Of a stretch of DNA of 51,563 nucleotides, positions 43,577 to 51,563 are shown one piece after another; the first letter of the stretch is position 1, and each line of letters begins with the position of its first letter. The notes beneath the pieces were generated by a model that made no database searches, was not told the origin of the DNA, and saw only the letters and a list, made by a program, of their open reading frames with translations. The position numbers and the translations under genes are program-made. Origin of the DNA: Rhodoplanes roseus (lineage in GTDB: Bacteria > Pseudomonadota > Alphaproteobacteria > Rhizobiales > Xanthobacteraceae); assembly GCF_003258865.1 (NCBI RefSeq), contig NZ_NPEX01000011.1:1-51563 (forward strand). Direction: 5' to 3'.

Positions 43577-44878
43577 TCACACGAACTCGAAAACGGTGCG
43601 GCCGGACACCATGGTCCGCACCACGCGGCCCTGCAGCCGCGCCTCGTCGAAGGGCGAGTTCTTGCACTTCGACTTCAGATCCTCGCGGTCGAGCACCCAC
43701 GGCGTGTCGAGATCGACGACGATGACGTCGGCGGGCGCGCCCGGCTTCAGCGTGCCGCCCGGGAGGCCGAGCAGCTCGGCCGGCCGGGTCGACATGGCGC
43801 GGATCAGGGTCGGCAGCGGCACGTCGCCGGAATGGACGAGGCGCAGGCCGGCGACCAGCATGGTCTCGACGCCGATCGCCCCCGGCGTCGCCTCGGCGAA
43901 GGGCAGGCGCTTGGTCTCGACGTCCTGCGGGTCGTGATCCGACATGATCACGTCGACGAGGCCGCTGCACAGCGCCTCGACGAGGGCGACGCGATCGCTC
44001 TCCGGGCGCAGCGGCGGCGTCACCTTGCAGAAGGTGCGGTAGGAGCCGACGTCGAGCTCGTTGAGCGTGATGTGGTTGATCGACGCCGAGGCGGTGATGC
44101 GCAGGCCGGCGTCCTTGGCGCGCTTGAGCACCTCGAGCGAGTCGGCGCAGGTGAGCGAGGCGGCGTGGTAGCGCGAGCCGGCGAGACCGACGAGGCGGAC
44201 GTCGCGCTCCAGCATGATGGTCTCGGCGGTCTTCGGAATGCCGAGCAGGCCGAGCCGGGCGGCGTACTCGCCCTCGTTCATCACGCCGTCGGAGGAGAGG
44301 TTCGGATCCTCGGTGTGGTGCACGATGAGCGCATCGAAGTCGCGCGCATAGGTCAGCGCCCGGCGCATCACCTTGGCGTTGGTGACGCTGCGCGCCCCGT
44401 CCGTGAAGGCGACGGCGCCGGCGGCCTTCAGGAGGCCGAACTCGGTCATCTCCTCGCCCTTGAGGCCCTTGGTGAGGGCCGCCATGGGCACCACCTTGAC
44501 GATGGCGGTGTCGCGGGCGCGACGCATCACGAAGTCGACGGTCGCGGGGTCGTCGATCGGCGGATGGGTGTCGGGCTGGCACACGATCGTCGTCACGCCC
44601 CCGGCCGCGGCCGCCTGGCTCGCCGAGGCGAAGGTTTCGCGATACTCCGCGCCCGGCTCGCCGATGAAGGCGCGCATGTCGACGAGGCCCGGCGCCACCA
44701 CCTTGCCGGCGCAGTCGACCACCTCGGTGCCCTCGGGCACGCCGGCGGCGCCGATGCCGCGCTTGATGTCGCGCACCAGCCCGTCGGCGATCAGGACGTC
44801 GGCGACGAGGTCGAGATCGCGCGACGGGTCGACGACCCGGGCGTTGGCGAGCAGGATCGGTCGGCGTTCGGAGAGCAT
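43577..44878 (-). CDS. pyrC: Dihydroorotase-like protein of the pyrBC operon, metal site incomplete
   Basis: 433 aa from ATG 44878 (GTG 44884 is possible). Amidohydrolase fold of the class I dihydroorotase type, but the HxH metal motif is missing: the family's DMHVHLREPG reads DMRAFIGEPG here, at about 67-76. The later His in IVHHTED and the Asp region SDHDPQDVETK (family: DHAPH) are only partly kept. Proteins of this kind act as non-catalytic scaffolds that hold aspartate transcarbamoylase together, as in Pseudomonas. A true dihydroorotase is probably elsewhere. Read in an operon with pyrB upstream. Confidence 0.85.
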   Translation of the reverse strand: MLSERRPILLANARVVDPSRDLDLVADVLIADGLVRDIKRGIGAAGVPEGTEVVDCAGKVVAPGLVDMRAFIGEPGAEYRETFASASQAAAAGGVTTIVCQPDTHPPIDDPATVDFVMRRARDTAIVKVVPMAALTKGLKGEEMTEFGLLKAAGAVAFTDGARSVTNAKVMRRALTYARDFDALIVHHTEDPNLSSDGVMNEGEYAARLGLLGIPKTAETIMLERDVRLVGLAGSRYHAASLTCADSLEVLKRAKDAGLRITASASINHITLNELDVGSYRTFCKVTPPLRPESDRVALVEALCSGLVDVIMSDHDPQDVETKRLPFAEATPGAIGVETMLVAGLRLVHSGDVPLPTLIRAMSTRPAELLGLPGGTLKPGAPADVIVVDLDTPWVLDREDLKSKCKNSPFDEARLQGRVVRTMVSGRTVFEFV

Positions 44879-44940
44879 GGTCACACCAGGAAGTCAGCGG
44901 GCATGCGCGAGGAATGGCGCGGTCGCTGGAAACCCCGACC

Positions 44941-45031
44941 CGTCATGCCCGCGCTTGTCGCGGGCGTCCACGCTCTGGACGTCCCGCGATGGTTCACACA
45001 TGGATGGCCGGGACGCGCCCGGTCATGACAG
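44941..45031. repeat. Palindromic intergenic repeat between pyrB and pyrC
   Basis: CGTCATGCCCGCGCTTGTCG at 44941 and TGGCCGGGACGCGCCCGGTCATGACA ending at 45030 are imperfect inverted arms around a GGACGTCCCGCGATGGTTCACAC-like centre. CGTCATGCCCG-type elements are extremely common in Hyphomicrobiales genomes. It falls in the 186-bp pyrB-pyrC gap and could fold in the transcript, modulating pyrC. Confidence 0.75.
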
Positions 45032-45064
45032 ATAAAGACGACGCGGCCGACGCGAAGAGCCGGC

Positions 45065-46018
45065 TCACGCATTCGGAAGGTTCCGCGACAGCGCCTCGAG
45101 GATCGCCATGCGGACCGCGACGCCCATCTCGACCTGCTCGCGGATCAACGAGCGTGCGCCGTCCGCGACCGTCGAGTTGATCTCGACCCCGCGGTTCATC
45201 GGGCCCGGATGCATCACCAGGGCGTCCGGCTTGGCGTAGGCCAGCTTCTTCTCGTCCAGGCCGTAATAGGCGAAGTATTCGGTCGAGGACGGGATGAAGG
45301 AGCCGTTCATGCGCTCGCGCTGCAGGCGCAGCATCATCACGATGTCGGCGTCCTTCAGGCCTTCCCGCATGTCGCGATAGACCTCGACGCCGAACCGCTC
45401 GATGCCGGGCGGCAGCAGGGTCGACGGCGCGATCACTCGCACTCGCGCATCCATCGCGTTGAGCAGGAGGAAGTTCGACCGCGCCACCCGCGAATGGGTG
45501 ATGTCGCCGCAGATCGCCACCGTCAGGCCCTCGATGCGGCCTTTGTTGCGGCGGATCGTCAGCGCATCGAGCAGCGCCTGGGTCGGGTGCTCGTGAGCGC
45601 CGTCGCCGGCGTTGACGACCGAGCAGTCGACCTTGTCGGCCAAGAGCTTCACGGCGCCCGACGCGTTGTGGCGCACCACCAGGATGTCGGGGTGCATCGC
45701 GTTCAGCGTGATGGCCGTGTCCATCAGCGTCTCGCCCTTGCGGATGGACGAGGACGCGACGGACATGTTCATCACGTCGGCGCCGAGCCGCTTGCCGGCG
45801 AGCTCGAAGGACGCTTGGGTCCGGGTTGAGGCTTCGAAGAAGAGGTTGATCTGGGTTCGCCCGCGCAGCGAGGTGGTCTTCTTCTCGACGCGGCGATTGA
45901 GATCGACGAATTCTCCAGCGAGGTCGAGGAGACCGACGATCTCCTCGCGCGAAAGGCCTTCGATCCCCAACAAATGACGTTGGCGAAGTACGAAAGCAGG
46001 TTTGGGAGCGACATTCAT
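45065..46018 (-). CDS. pyrB: Aspartate carbamoyltransferase catalytic subunit
   Basis: 317 aa from the ATG at 46018 ([18 protein letters not shown]), the family's normal start. Makes N-carbamoyl-L-aspartate from carbamoyl phosphate and aspartate. Motifs: [12 protein letters not shown] (carbamoyl-phosphate binding), [14 protein letters not shown], and [26 protein letters not shown] closes the active site. No pyrI regulatory subunit follows, and the adjacent pyrC-like protein is the probable partner. First gene of pyrB-pyrC. Confidence 0.97.
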   Translation of the reverse strand: MNVAPKPAFVLRQRHLLGIEGLSREEIVGLLDLAGEFVDLNRRVEKKTTSLRGRTQINLFFEASTRTQASFELAGKRLGADVMNMSVASSSIRKGETLMDTAITLNAMHPDILVVRHNASGAVKLLADKVDCSVVNAGDGAHEHPTQALLDALTIRRNKGRIEGLTVAICGDITHSRVARSNFLLLNAMDARVRVIAPSTLLPPGIERFGVEVYRDMREGLKDADIVMMLRLQRERMNGSFIPSSTEYFAYYGLDEKKLAYAKPDALVMHPGPMNRGVEINSTVADGARSLIREQVEMGVAVRMAILEALSRNLPNA

Positions 46019-46157
46019 CAAAGCCAGCCGTATATGCGCGTTCGAGGATGGCAGCAAGCGCGACGTGCTATGCTTCCGACTTGTCCCCAACCGGACGATG
46101 GGCGGAGCGGGGACGGCGCAGGAGCCCCGGGGCCGGGGCATGCCGAGAAAGGGAACG

Positions 46158-47789
46158 ATGGCCGAGCAGGAGCGCTTCAACCAGTCGCCGTCTTTCGCCG
46201 ATGTCGACCTCTATGAAAGCGACCGCGCCCTGCGGGACGCCGTCGTCGCGAACGGCGCTGTGGACGAGGCCCGGATGCTTGCCGCCTTCGGGCGCCGCTG
46301 GGGTGCCGGCGAGATGGCCGAGCATGCCAGGCTCGCAAACGAGAATCCTCCGCGTCTCCAGGCCTTCGATGCACGCGGCTATCGGCGCGACACGGTGGAG
46401 TTCCATCCGTCCTATCATCATCTGCTGAAGGAGAGCATCGGCGCCAGCCTGCACTGCTCGACCTGGACGCCGGCGGGCGAGCGGGCCGGCTCGCCGGCCG
46501 AGGTGTCGCGGGCCGCGCGTTTCTACATGGTCGCCCAGGTGGAGAACGGGCACCTCTCGGCCATGATCACGACGCGTTCCGCGGTCGCCCCGCTCGGGGC
46601 GGGACCGCCGGTCGCGGCCGAGATGATCAAGAAGGTGGTCAACCGCCACTACGATCCGAGCTTTCGACCGTGGGAAGAGAAGTTCGGGCTCACCCTCGGC
46701 ATGGGGGTGACCGAGCGGCAGGGCGGCACCGACCTGGGCGGCGGCGCGACCAGGGCCGAGCCGGTCGAGGGAGGTTACGCCGTCACGGGCCACAAGTGGT
46801 TCATGTCGGCCCCGATGAGCGACGCGTTCGTCGTGCTGGCGCGGGCCCCGGATGGTCCCACCGCCGTCCTGGTGCCGCGCTTCCGGCCGGACGGCGGCGT
46901 CAATCCGATCGAATTCCAGAGGCTCAAGAACAAGCTCGGCAATCGGTCGAGTGCCTCCGCCGAGGTGGAGTTTCGGGACGCGTTCGGATGGCGGCTCGGC
47001 GACGAGGGGGCGGGCGTTCGGACCGTCATGGAGATGGTGCAGCTCGCCCGGGTCGACTGTGCCGTGTCGTCGGCCGGGCTGATGCGCGCGGCCCTGTCCC
47101 ATGCGGTCCACCATACCCGGCATCGCGGCGTGTTCGGGCGTCGGCTCGCCGAGCAGCCGCTGATGCGGGCCGTGCTGGCCGATCTGGCACTCGAATCGGA
47201 GGCCGCCGTGGCGCTCGCGTTCCGGCTCGTCCGCTCGTTCGATCTGGGCGGCGAGAGCGCGGCCGAGCGGATGCGGGCCCGACTGCTCACGCCGACGGCG
47301 AAATACCGGATCGCGAAGGGAGCACCGGCTCTCGTCGCCGAAGCCCTGGAATGCCTGGGGGGCAACGGTTTCATCGAGGACGGGCCGCTGCCGCGGCTCT
47401 ACCGTGAGGCACCCGTCAACGCGATCTGGGAAGGCTCCGGGAACGTCGTTTGCCTCGACGTTCTCCGTACCCTCGACCGCCACCGGGACGAGGTCATGGC
47501 CGTGGTGGCGGAGCTCGCCGGCGAGGCCAGTGACTTGCCGGGAGTCGCCGCGACCGTCGCGGCCTTGAAGGAGGCGTTCGAGGATCCGGAGCCGGAGCGC
47601 GTCGCCCGCGTCGCGGTGGAGCGGCTCGCGCTGCTCGCGGCGGCTGCCGCGTTGCGCGCGTCGGGGTCGCCGATCGCCGAAACATTCGCGCGGACCCGCC
47701 TTCTCGGCGGCGGTGGGATCACGGCCGGGACGAGCCGATTGTCGGTCGCCGAAACGGACAGGTTGCTGTCGCGAGCGATGCCCGAATGA
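46158..47789 (+). CDS. Acyl-CoA dehydrogenase family protein, AidB type
   Basis: 543 aa from the ATG at 46158 with AGGGA upstream. FAD flavoprotein. The extended N-terminus ([23 protein letters not shown], then [11 protein letters not shown]) and the [13 protein letters not shown] segment are those of AidB rather than ordinary short-chain acyl-CoA dehydrogenases. FAD-binding [15 protein letters not shown] and HKWFMSAP are clear, and the C-terminal [29 protein letters not shown] block is present. E. coli AidB is induced by alkylation damage; its substrate is unsettled. Divergent from pyrB across 139 bp; no ada gene nearby. Confidence 0.88.
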   Translation: MAEQERFNQSPSFADVDLYESDRALRDAVVANGAVDEARMLAAFGRRWGAGEMAEHARLANENPPRLQAFDARGYRRDTVEFHPSYHHLLKESIGASLHCSTWTPAGERAGSPAEVSRAARFYMVAQVENGHLSAMITTRSAVAPLGAGPPVAAEMIKKVVNRHYDPSFRPWEEKFGLTLGMGVTERQGGTDLGGGATRAEPVEGGYAVTGHKWFMSAPMSDAFVVLARAPDGPTAVLVPRFRPDGGVNPIEFQRLKNKLGNRSSASAEVEFRDAFGWRLGDEGAGVRTVMEMVQLARVDCAVSSAGLMRAALSHAVHHTRHRGVFGRRLAEQPLMRAVLADLALESEAAVALAFRLVRSFDLGGESAAERMRARLLTPTAKYRIAKGAPALVAEALECLGGNGFIEDGPLPRLYREAPVNAIWEGSGNVVCLDVLRTLDRHRDEVMAVVAELAGEASDLPGVAATVAALKEAFEDPEPERVARVAVERLALLAAAAALRASGSPIAETFARTRLLGGGGITAGTSRLSVAETDRLLSRAMPE

Positions 47790-48072
47790 ACCACCGCGCC
47801 GCTCGCCGCAGTGCGTGACGGCCGCGGGGCAATTCGATGGAAATTTCGGGGCGAACTCTCCGCCCTGATACAAGTTATTCGCTGATAACAAGAAATCCTC
47901 TTCCTGGACGTGCTGCACTGCAGCGGAACCGATGGCGGCGCGGGCGGTTGACGACCCGAGAGCCCGTCACCGCACCGTCACGACCCGAACGATCGGGGCG
48001 GCGACCACGCGCCTCGCACGGCGTGATCGCGTCGTCGGAAACGGGCTCGTCAGCAAGCAGGAGCAGAACACG

Positions 48073-48576
48073 ATGAAGACGATGGTTCACTATGCCGTGG
48101 CGGCCGGTCTGGCCGGTGCGCTCGCCCTCGCGACCGTGACCCCGAGCGACGCGCAGTCGCGCCGGTCGCAGATGCGTCATCAGGATCGCGTCGCCGCGCA
48201 GACCTATTCGCCGGGCTATTACGGTGATCCGGTCGCGGCGGGTGTCGGCGTGGCGGGCGGGGCGGCCCGGGCGGGTGTCGGCCTCGCGGCGGGCGCGATC
48301 GGGGCCGGCGTCGGCCTTGCCACCGGCATCGCCGGTGCCGCACTGAGCCCGCTCACGGGCGGCTACAACCCCGGTTGGCAGCCGGGCTACGAGGGTTACG
48401 CCTCGGCCGGCCCTGTCGCCTCGGCCTCCGGTGGCGGGTGCTGGATCTCGACCGACCTCAACCGCGGCTACGGCTATTACGGGCCGTGCGGCACGCGCCG
48501 GGCCGACTACGGCGTCGCGGCGATCTCGGGCCAGCCGGGCACGCAGGGCACGGTCCTGCCGTATCCGCTGTACTGA
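48073..48576 (+). CDS. Glycine-rich exported protein
   Basis: 167 aa from the ATG at 48073 (AGGAG upstream). Signal peptide cleaved after about SDAQS, then a Gly/Ala-rich hydrophobic middle (about 55-100, GVGVAGGAARAGVGLAAGAIGAGVGLATGIAGAA) that could insert in a membrane or pack as a glycine zipper. Two cysteines (GGGCWISTDL and YGPCGTRR) may form a disulfide. Ends in an aromatic GTVLPYPLY. Unknown function; envelope or surface role inferred. Followed by a textbook terminator. Confidence 0.78.
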   Translation: MKTMVHYAVAAGLAGALALATVTPSDAQSRRSQMRHQDRVAAQTYSPGYYGDPVAAGVGVAGGAARAGVGLAAGAIGAGVGLATGIAGAALSPLTGGYNPGWQPGYEGYASAGPVASASGGGCWISTDLNRGYGYYGPCGTRRADYGVAAISGQPGTQGTVLPYPLY

Positions 48577-48613
48577 TCGCCGGTCGCTCGACGCGATCGC
48601 TCGATGTGGAGAG

Positions 48614-48641
48614 GGGCGGGTCTTCGGACTCGCCCTTTTTT
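48614..48641 (+). terminator. Rho-independent terminator with UUCG tetraloop
   Basis: GGGCGGGTC (48614-48622), loop TTCG, GACTCGCCC (48627-48635) and six T. Nine base pairs with one G-T wobble, 38 bp after the glycine-rich gene's stop. The T-run ends 8 bp before the ruvX stop codon on the other strand. Confidence 0.9.
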
Positions 48642-48648
48642 ATGCGGA

Positions 48649-49125
48649 TCACGTCGGTCCGCGCAGGAGCCGATCGAGGGCGCCCTGCAGGATGAAGATG
48701 GCGGCGTGCTGGTCGATCACGGCCTTGCGCTGCCGCCGGCTCGCATCCGCGGCGATCAGCTCGCGTTCGACCGCCGACGTCGACAGCCGCTCGTCCCACA
48801 GGCCGATCGGCAGATCGGTGAGGCGAGAAAGATTGCGGGCGAAGGCGCGGGTCGATTGGGCGCGCGGCCCCTCGGTGCCGTTCATGTTGATCGGCAGCCC
48901 CAGCACCAGCCCGGCGACGCGGCGCTCGGCGGCGAGTGCCAGCACGCGGGCGGCGTCCTCGGTGAAGCGTTTTCGCGCGATCGTCTCGACGCCGGTCGCC
49001 AGCCGCCGGTCGGGATCGCTGACCGCCACGCCGATGGTCTTCTCACCCAGATCGAGGCCGATCAGGCCGCCGCGCTCCGGCAGGAGCGGACCGATGTCGG
49101 CGAGGGGAACCACGGGCGCAGGCAT
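48649..49125 (-). CDS. ruvX: Putative pre-16S rRNA nuclease / Holliday-junction resolvase homologue RuvX (YqgF)
   Basis: 158 aa from the ATG at 49125, about the usual length; ATG 49140 is also possible. RNase H-like fold: IGLDLGEKTIGVAVSD carries the first catalytic Asp, GLPINMNGTEGPRA the second strand region, and DERLSTSAVE the conserved DERxT/S motif. The family matures the 5' end of 16S rRNA in E. coli. Divergent from the UPF0173 gene (162-bp gap). Confidence 0.93.
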   Translation of the reverse strand: MPAPVVPLADIGPLLPERGGLIGLDLGEKTIGVAVSDPDRRLATGVETIARKRFTEDAARVLALAAERRVAGLVLGLPINMNGTEGPRAQSTRAFARNLSRLTDLPIGLWDERLSTSAVERELIAADASRRQRKAVIDQHAAIFILQGALDRLLRGPT

Positions 49126-49287
49126 GCGTCCGCCTAACATGCCCTCGGCAGTGGGGCGAGTCCCGCGATGCGGAGTTTCGCTCGAGCCGGGCGGATTGAC
49201 CGTGCTTCCGCCCTGCGGCTTATCTTCCCTACCCATGCTGTCCGCGGTACGCAGCGTGCCGCGCAGTTGCCCGTGAGGAGAGTCGTC

Positions 49288-49986
49288 ATGGAGATCACCT
49301 GGTTCGGCCATTCCGCCTTCCGCCTCGATTTCCAGGGGAAGGCCGTGTTGATCGATCCGTTCTTCACCGGCAACCCGGCTTTCGTCAGTGACCGCGCCGC
49401 GGCGATCGCCGGCGTCAGCCATATCCTGCTCACCCACGGGCACGGCGATCACGTCGGCGACACGCTGGCGATCGCCGAAGAGACCGGCGCCACCGTCACG
49501 ACCAACTATGATCTCGGCATGTGGCTGGTCTCGAAGGGATTGAAGAAGCTCAATCCGATGAACACCGGGGGCACTACGGATCTGGGCGGCTTCACCGCCA
49601 CCATGGTCCGGGCGGACCATTCCTCGGGCGACATCGTCGACGGCACGCCCATCTATCTCGGCAATCCCTGCGGCGTGATCGTCAAGGCCGCGGGCGAGCC
49701 GACCGTCTATCACATGGGCGACACCGACGCGTTCACCGACATGGGGCTGATCGCCGAGCTGCACGAGCCGACCATCGCCATGGTGCCGATCGGCGATCGC
49801 TTCACGATGGGGGCCCGCACCGCCGCCTTCGCGGTGAAGCGCTTCTTCCGGCTGGATGCCGTGATCCCGTGCCACTACGGCTCGTTCCCGATCATCGCGC
49901 AGAGCGCCGACGCGTTCATCGAGGCGATGCGAGGACAGGCGACCCGCGTGGTCGTGCCCGAGAAGGGCAAGGCCATCGCTGTTTGA
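49288..49986 (+). CDS. UPF0173 metal-dependent hydrolase (metallo-beta-lactamase fold)
   Basis: 232 aa from the ATG at 49288 with GAGGAG upstream. Metal-binding [10 protein letters not shown] at about 44-53, a further ligand in RADHSSGD, and the Asp in HMGDTDAF and His in IPCHYGSF. No signal peptide. Substrate not known; the group is related to UlaG/YtkL-type hydrolases. Located beside ruvX, a frequent arrangement in this order as I recall it. Confidence 0.9.
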   Translation: MEITWFGHSAFRLDFQGKAVLIDPFFTGNPAFVSDRAAAIAGVSHILLTHGHGDHVGDTLAIAEETGATVTTNYDLGMWLVSKGLKKLNPMNTGGTTDLGGFTATMVRADHSSGDIVDGTPIYLGNPCGVIVKAAGEPTVYHMGDTDAFTDMGLIAELHEPTIAMVPIGDRFTMGARTAAFAVKRFFRLDAVIPCHYGSFPIIAQSADAFIEAMRGQATRVVVPEKGKAIAV

Positions 49987-50137
49987 GACTTCAGGGGGTC
50001 GTTGAACCGGCGCCGCGTCGACGGGAACTTACCGTTTCCGTCTCGTTTTGCGCGAGTCTCGATGGAACCAGTCGACGGTTCGCGCGTTATCGAACGGCAC
50101 CTGTGTACGCGACCGGCGTAGCCGACCTGGATCGATC

Positions 50138-50818
50138 ATGACCCCCCGCTCTCATTCAGACTTTTCCCTGTGGCCCGAACGGGCGCGCCCGACCCGTCGT
50201 CGGTTCTCGGCCACCCGGCTGCTCGGCATCGTTTCGGCCGGATTGGTGTGTGTCGTCGCGAGCTATGCCGTGGTTTCCGAGCTGATGCGGCCGACTGCCC
50301 TGCAGGAGCCGATCGGCCGGAGCTGGCAGGACTACTCGGCCAGTGAGCCGACCGGCACGGTCGGCGTTGCGCCGGCCCGGGCCCAAGAGCCTCCGCCGGC
50401 TGCGGTTTCTGCACCGATCAAGGCCACGGAGCCGGTGAAACGGACGCGGTCGGTCGCCTCGCCGACGGCGTTGACGGCGATCGGGACGGCGGGGCCGGCG
50501 AGTGCGACGGACGGGCGGAGCGTGCCCGACGGGCGGCCGCGGGTCGATCCGGCCGCCACCCCGGCCGCCGGAAAAGCCAGCGAGTCCAAGGCGGTGGAGC
50601 CGAAGCCGGCCGAGCCGCCCAAGGAGGCCATCGTGGCCGCCGACGAGGACAAGCCGGCCGCCGAAAAACCCAAGCGGACCAAGAAGGTGCGCAAGAAGAC
50701 GCGGACCGAGACGGGGCAGGCGCCGTGGGGCGGCGATTACCGCCGAGCCGAGGCCTATCCGCGGCAGGGCTACGGTCCGGGCTGGGGTCCGAGGCCGGGC
50801 GGCTTCTTCCCGTATTGA
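50138..50818 (+). CDS. Membrane-anchored proline/lysine-rich hypothetical protein
   Basis: 226 aa from the ATG at 50138. One TM helix at about 26-48 (LLGIVSAGLVCVVASYAVVSEL) after a basic cytoplasmic N-terminus, then about 110 low-complexity residues rich in Ala, Pro and Lys (AVEPKPAEPPKEAIVAADEDKPAAEKPKRTKKVRKKTR) and a Gly/Pro/aromatic tail. It looks like a periplasmic tether, perhaps touching peptidoglycan, but there is no recognisable domain. Compositional bias makes homology hard to call. Confidence 0.72.
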   Translation: MTPRSHSDFSLWPERARPTRRRFSATRLLGIVSAGLVCVVASYAVVSELMRPTALQEPIGRSWQDYSASEPTGTVGVAPARAQEPPPAAVSAPIKATEPVKRTRSVASPTALTAIGTAGPASATDGRSVPDGRPRVDPAATPAAGKASESKAVEPKPAEPPKEAIVAADEDKPAAEKPKRTKKVRKKTRTETGQAPWGGDYRRAEAYPRQGYGPGWGPRPGGFFPY

Positions 50819-50976
50819 GCGGGCGCGGCCTCCCGCCGAGTCGCGGTCCCGCGAGAAAACCTATTTGCGCGCGGGGGCTTCCGGCGTTCGCTGGACGCAT
50901 TATCTCAACACCGCGACCGCGCGCGCCGGCCAGGATGCTGGGCGGACCGCCCGCCGTATTCGAATGGAGCTTTCAC

Positions 50977-51534
50977 ATGACGCGACTTTTTGCCCGCGCG
51001 GACCGACCGTGCTCGGCCCGTGCCGTGCTGGCCGGGCTGGTGCTGGGACTCGGTCTCGCCGCCGTGTCGCCGGCCGTCGCGGCCGACGAGCCGGACCTCA
51101 TTTTCCGCCGGTCGACCGTGTTCAAGTGGTTGTCCCCGAACGATAAACTCGCGACCTACGGGCTCGACGACCCGGAGGTGGAGGGCGTCGCGTGCCACTT
51201 CACCGTGCCGGAGAAGGGCGGGTTCAAGGGCTGGCTGGGTCTCGCCGAGGAGGTCTCCGACATCTCGCTGGCCTGCCGCCAGATCGGTCCGATCCGGTTC
51301 AAGTCGAAGTTCGAGCAGGGCGTCGACGTCTTCCGCCAGCGCCGCTCACTGTTCTTCAAGAAAATGCAGATCGTACGCGGCTGCGACACCAAACGGAATG
51401 TTCTGGTCTACATGGTCTATTCAGACCGGATCATCGAAGGTTCTCCGAAGAACTCGACCTCGACCGTCCCGGTCATGCCGTGGGGCCCCGGAGACACCAC
51501 CGTCCAGCGCTGCGCCGACTTCATCGAGAAGTGA
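50977..51534 (+). CDS. creA: CreA family protein
   Basis: 185 aa from the ATG at 50977 (GGAG 7 nt upstream). Signal peptide (hydrophobic 16-33, cleavage near AVAADEP) and a complete CreA domain: STVFKWLSPNDKLATYGLDDPEVEGVACHF, then GLAEEVSDISLACRQIGPI, and a CDTKRNVLVYMVYSDRIIEGSPKNSTSTVPV end. Cysteines at the VACHF, LACRQ, RGCDTK and QRCADF positions suggest disulfides in the periplasm. Role unknown despite the name. The last feature before the window edge. Confidence 0.9.
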   Translation: MTRLFARADRPCSARAVLAGLVLGLGLAAVSPAVAADEPDLIFRRSTVFKWLSPNDKLATYGLDDPEVEGVACHFTVPEKGGFKGWLGLAEEVSDISLACRQIGPIRFKSKFEQGVDVFRQRRSLFFKKMQIVRGCDTKRNVLVYMVYSDRIIEGSPKNSTSTVPVMPWGPGDTTVQRCADFIEK

Positions 51535-51563
51535 GGTTTCGGGCGCGGCCGGCCTCGCCCGGC

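Noticed and set aside
47874-47889. GTTAT/ATAAC dyad at 47874-47889
   Set aside because: It resembles a metal-regulator box, but no metal-related gene follows, so I do not list it as a site.
1-51563. CRISPR arrays, transposons, prophage remnants
   Set aside because: No direct-repeat/spacer pattern, no transposase or phage protein signature seen on either strand.

Overview
The window looks like a chromosomal segment of a high-GC alphaproteobacterium, most likely in the order Hyphomicrobiales (Rhizobiales). The evidence is a set of lineage-typical genes: divK-pleD, a DUF1849/EipB envelope protein, an NDUFS4-like complex I subunit, a two-domain cold-shock protein, CreA, and the gene order pyrB-pyrC-plsY-dprA-topA-rnr. 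The genus cannot be fixed from the sequence. I see no transposase, integrase, phage gene or CRISPR array. Coding density is high, with two tRNA genes.

Layout. 1-4.6 kb: pflA (its pfl partner is presumably just outside the left edge), a lone receiver protein, tRNA-Glu, glyoxalase I, a sirtuin, a double cold-shock protein and a DUF192 protein. 4.6-9.2 kb: an IclR-controlled catabolic-looking cluster (orphan NMT1-type binding protein, MmgE/PrpD protein, octopine/nopaline dehydrogenase-family enzyme). 9.3-16.7 kb: tRNA-Pro, D-lactate dehydrogenase, NDUFS4, an orphan zinc-binding protein, HIT, PilZ, FemAB/GNAT-like, GDPD, RidA and EipB. 16.9-21 kb: dinB diverging from divK-pleD, a candidate small RNA, and rpmG. 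21-29.9 kb: a patatin-like protein, an ECF-type sigma factor, and a complete RND efflux system (adaptor and pump divergent from TetR and outer-membrane factor). 29.9-34.8 kb: NUDIX, then a divergent locus with a UGSC-motif protein, a thioredoxin-fused partner, a GntR/FCD regulator and a TctC-type binding protein. 34.8-46 kb: rnr, topA, dprA, a methyltransferase, plsY, a dihydroorotase-like pyrC and pyrB. 46-51.5 kb: an AidB-type acyl-CoA dehydrogenase, a glycine-rich secreted protein, ruvX, a UPF0173 hydrolase, a membrane-anchored hypothetical protein and CreA.

How the genes fit together. pflA and ldhA imply fermentative pyruvate metabolism. DivK and PleD belong to the CtrA/c-di-GMP cell-cycle circuit, and a CtrA-like box lies upstream of divK. 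The efflux genes form one regulon with a palindrome inside the shared promoter region. The most promising poorly described system is the UGSC/thioredoxin-fusion operon at 30.9-34.8 kb. Its two near-identical inverted 17-bp sites flank the divergent promoters, which points to a dedicated GntR-controlled pathway for an unknown, probably carboxylate, substrate. A second little-characterised catabolic unit is the PrpD/octopine-dehydrogenase cluster. Three periplasmic binding proteins (NMT1, ZnuA-like, TctC) sit in the window without any permease or ATPase gene. Start codons were re-chosen from ribosome-binding sites, signal peptides and overlaps, and alternatives are stated where they remain open.
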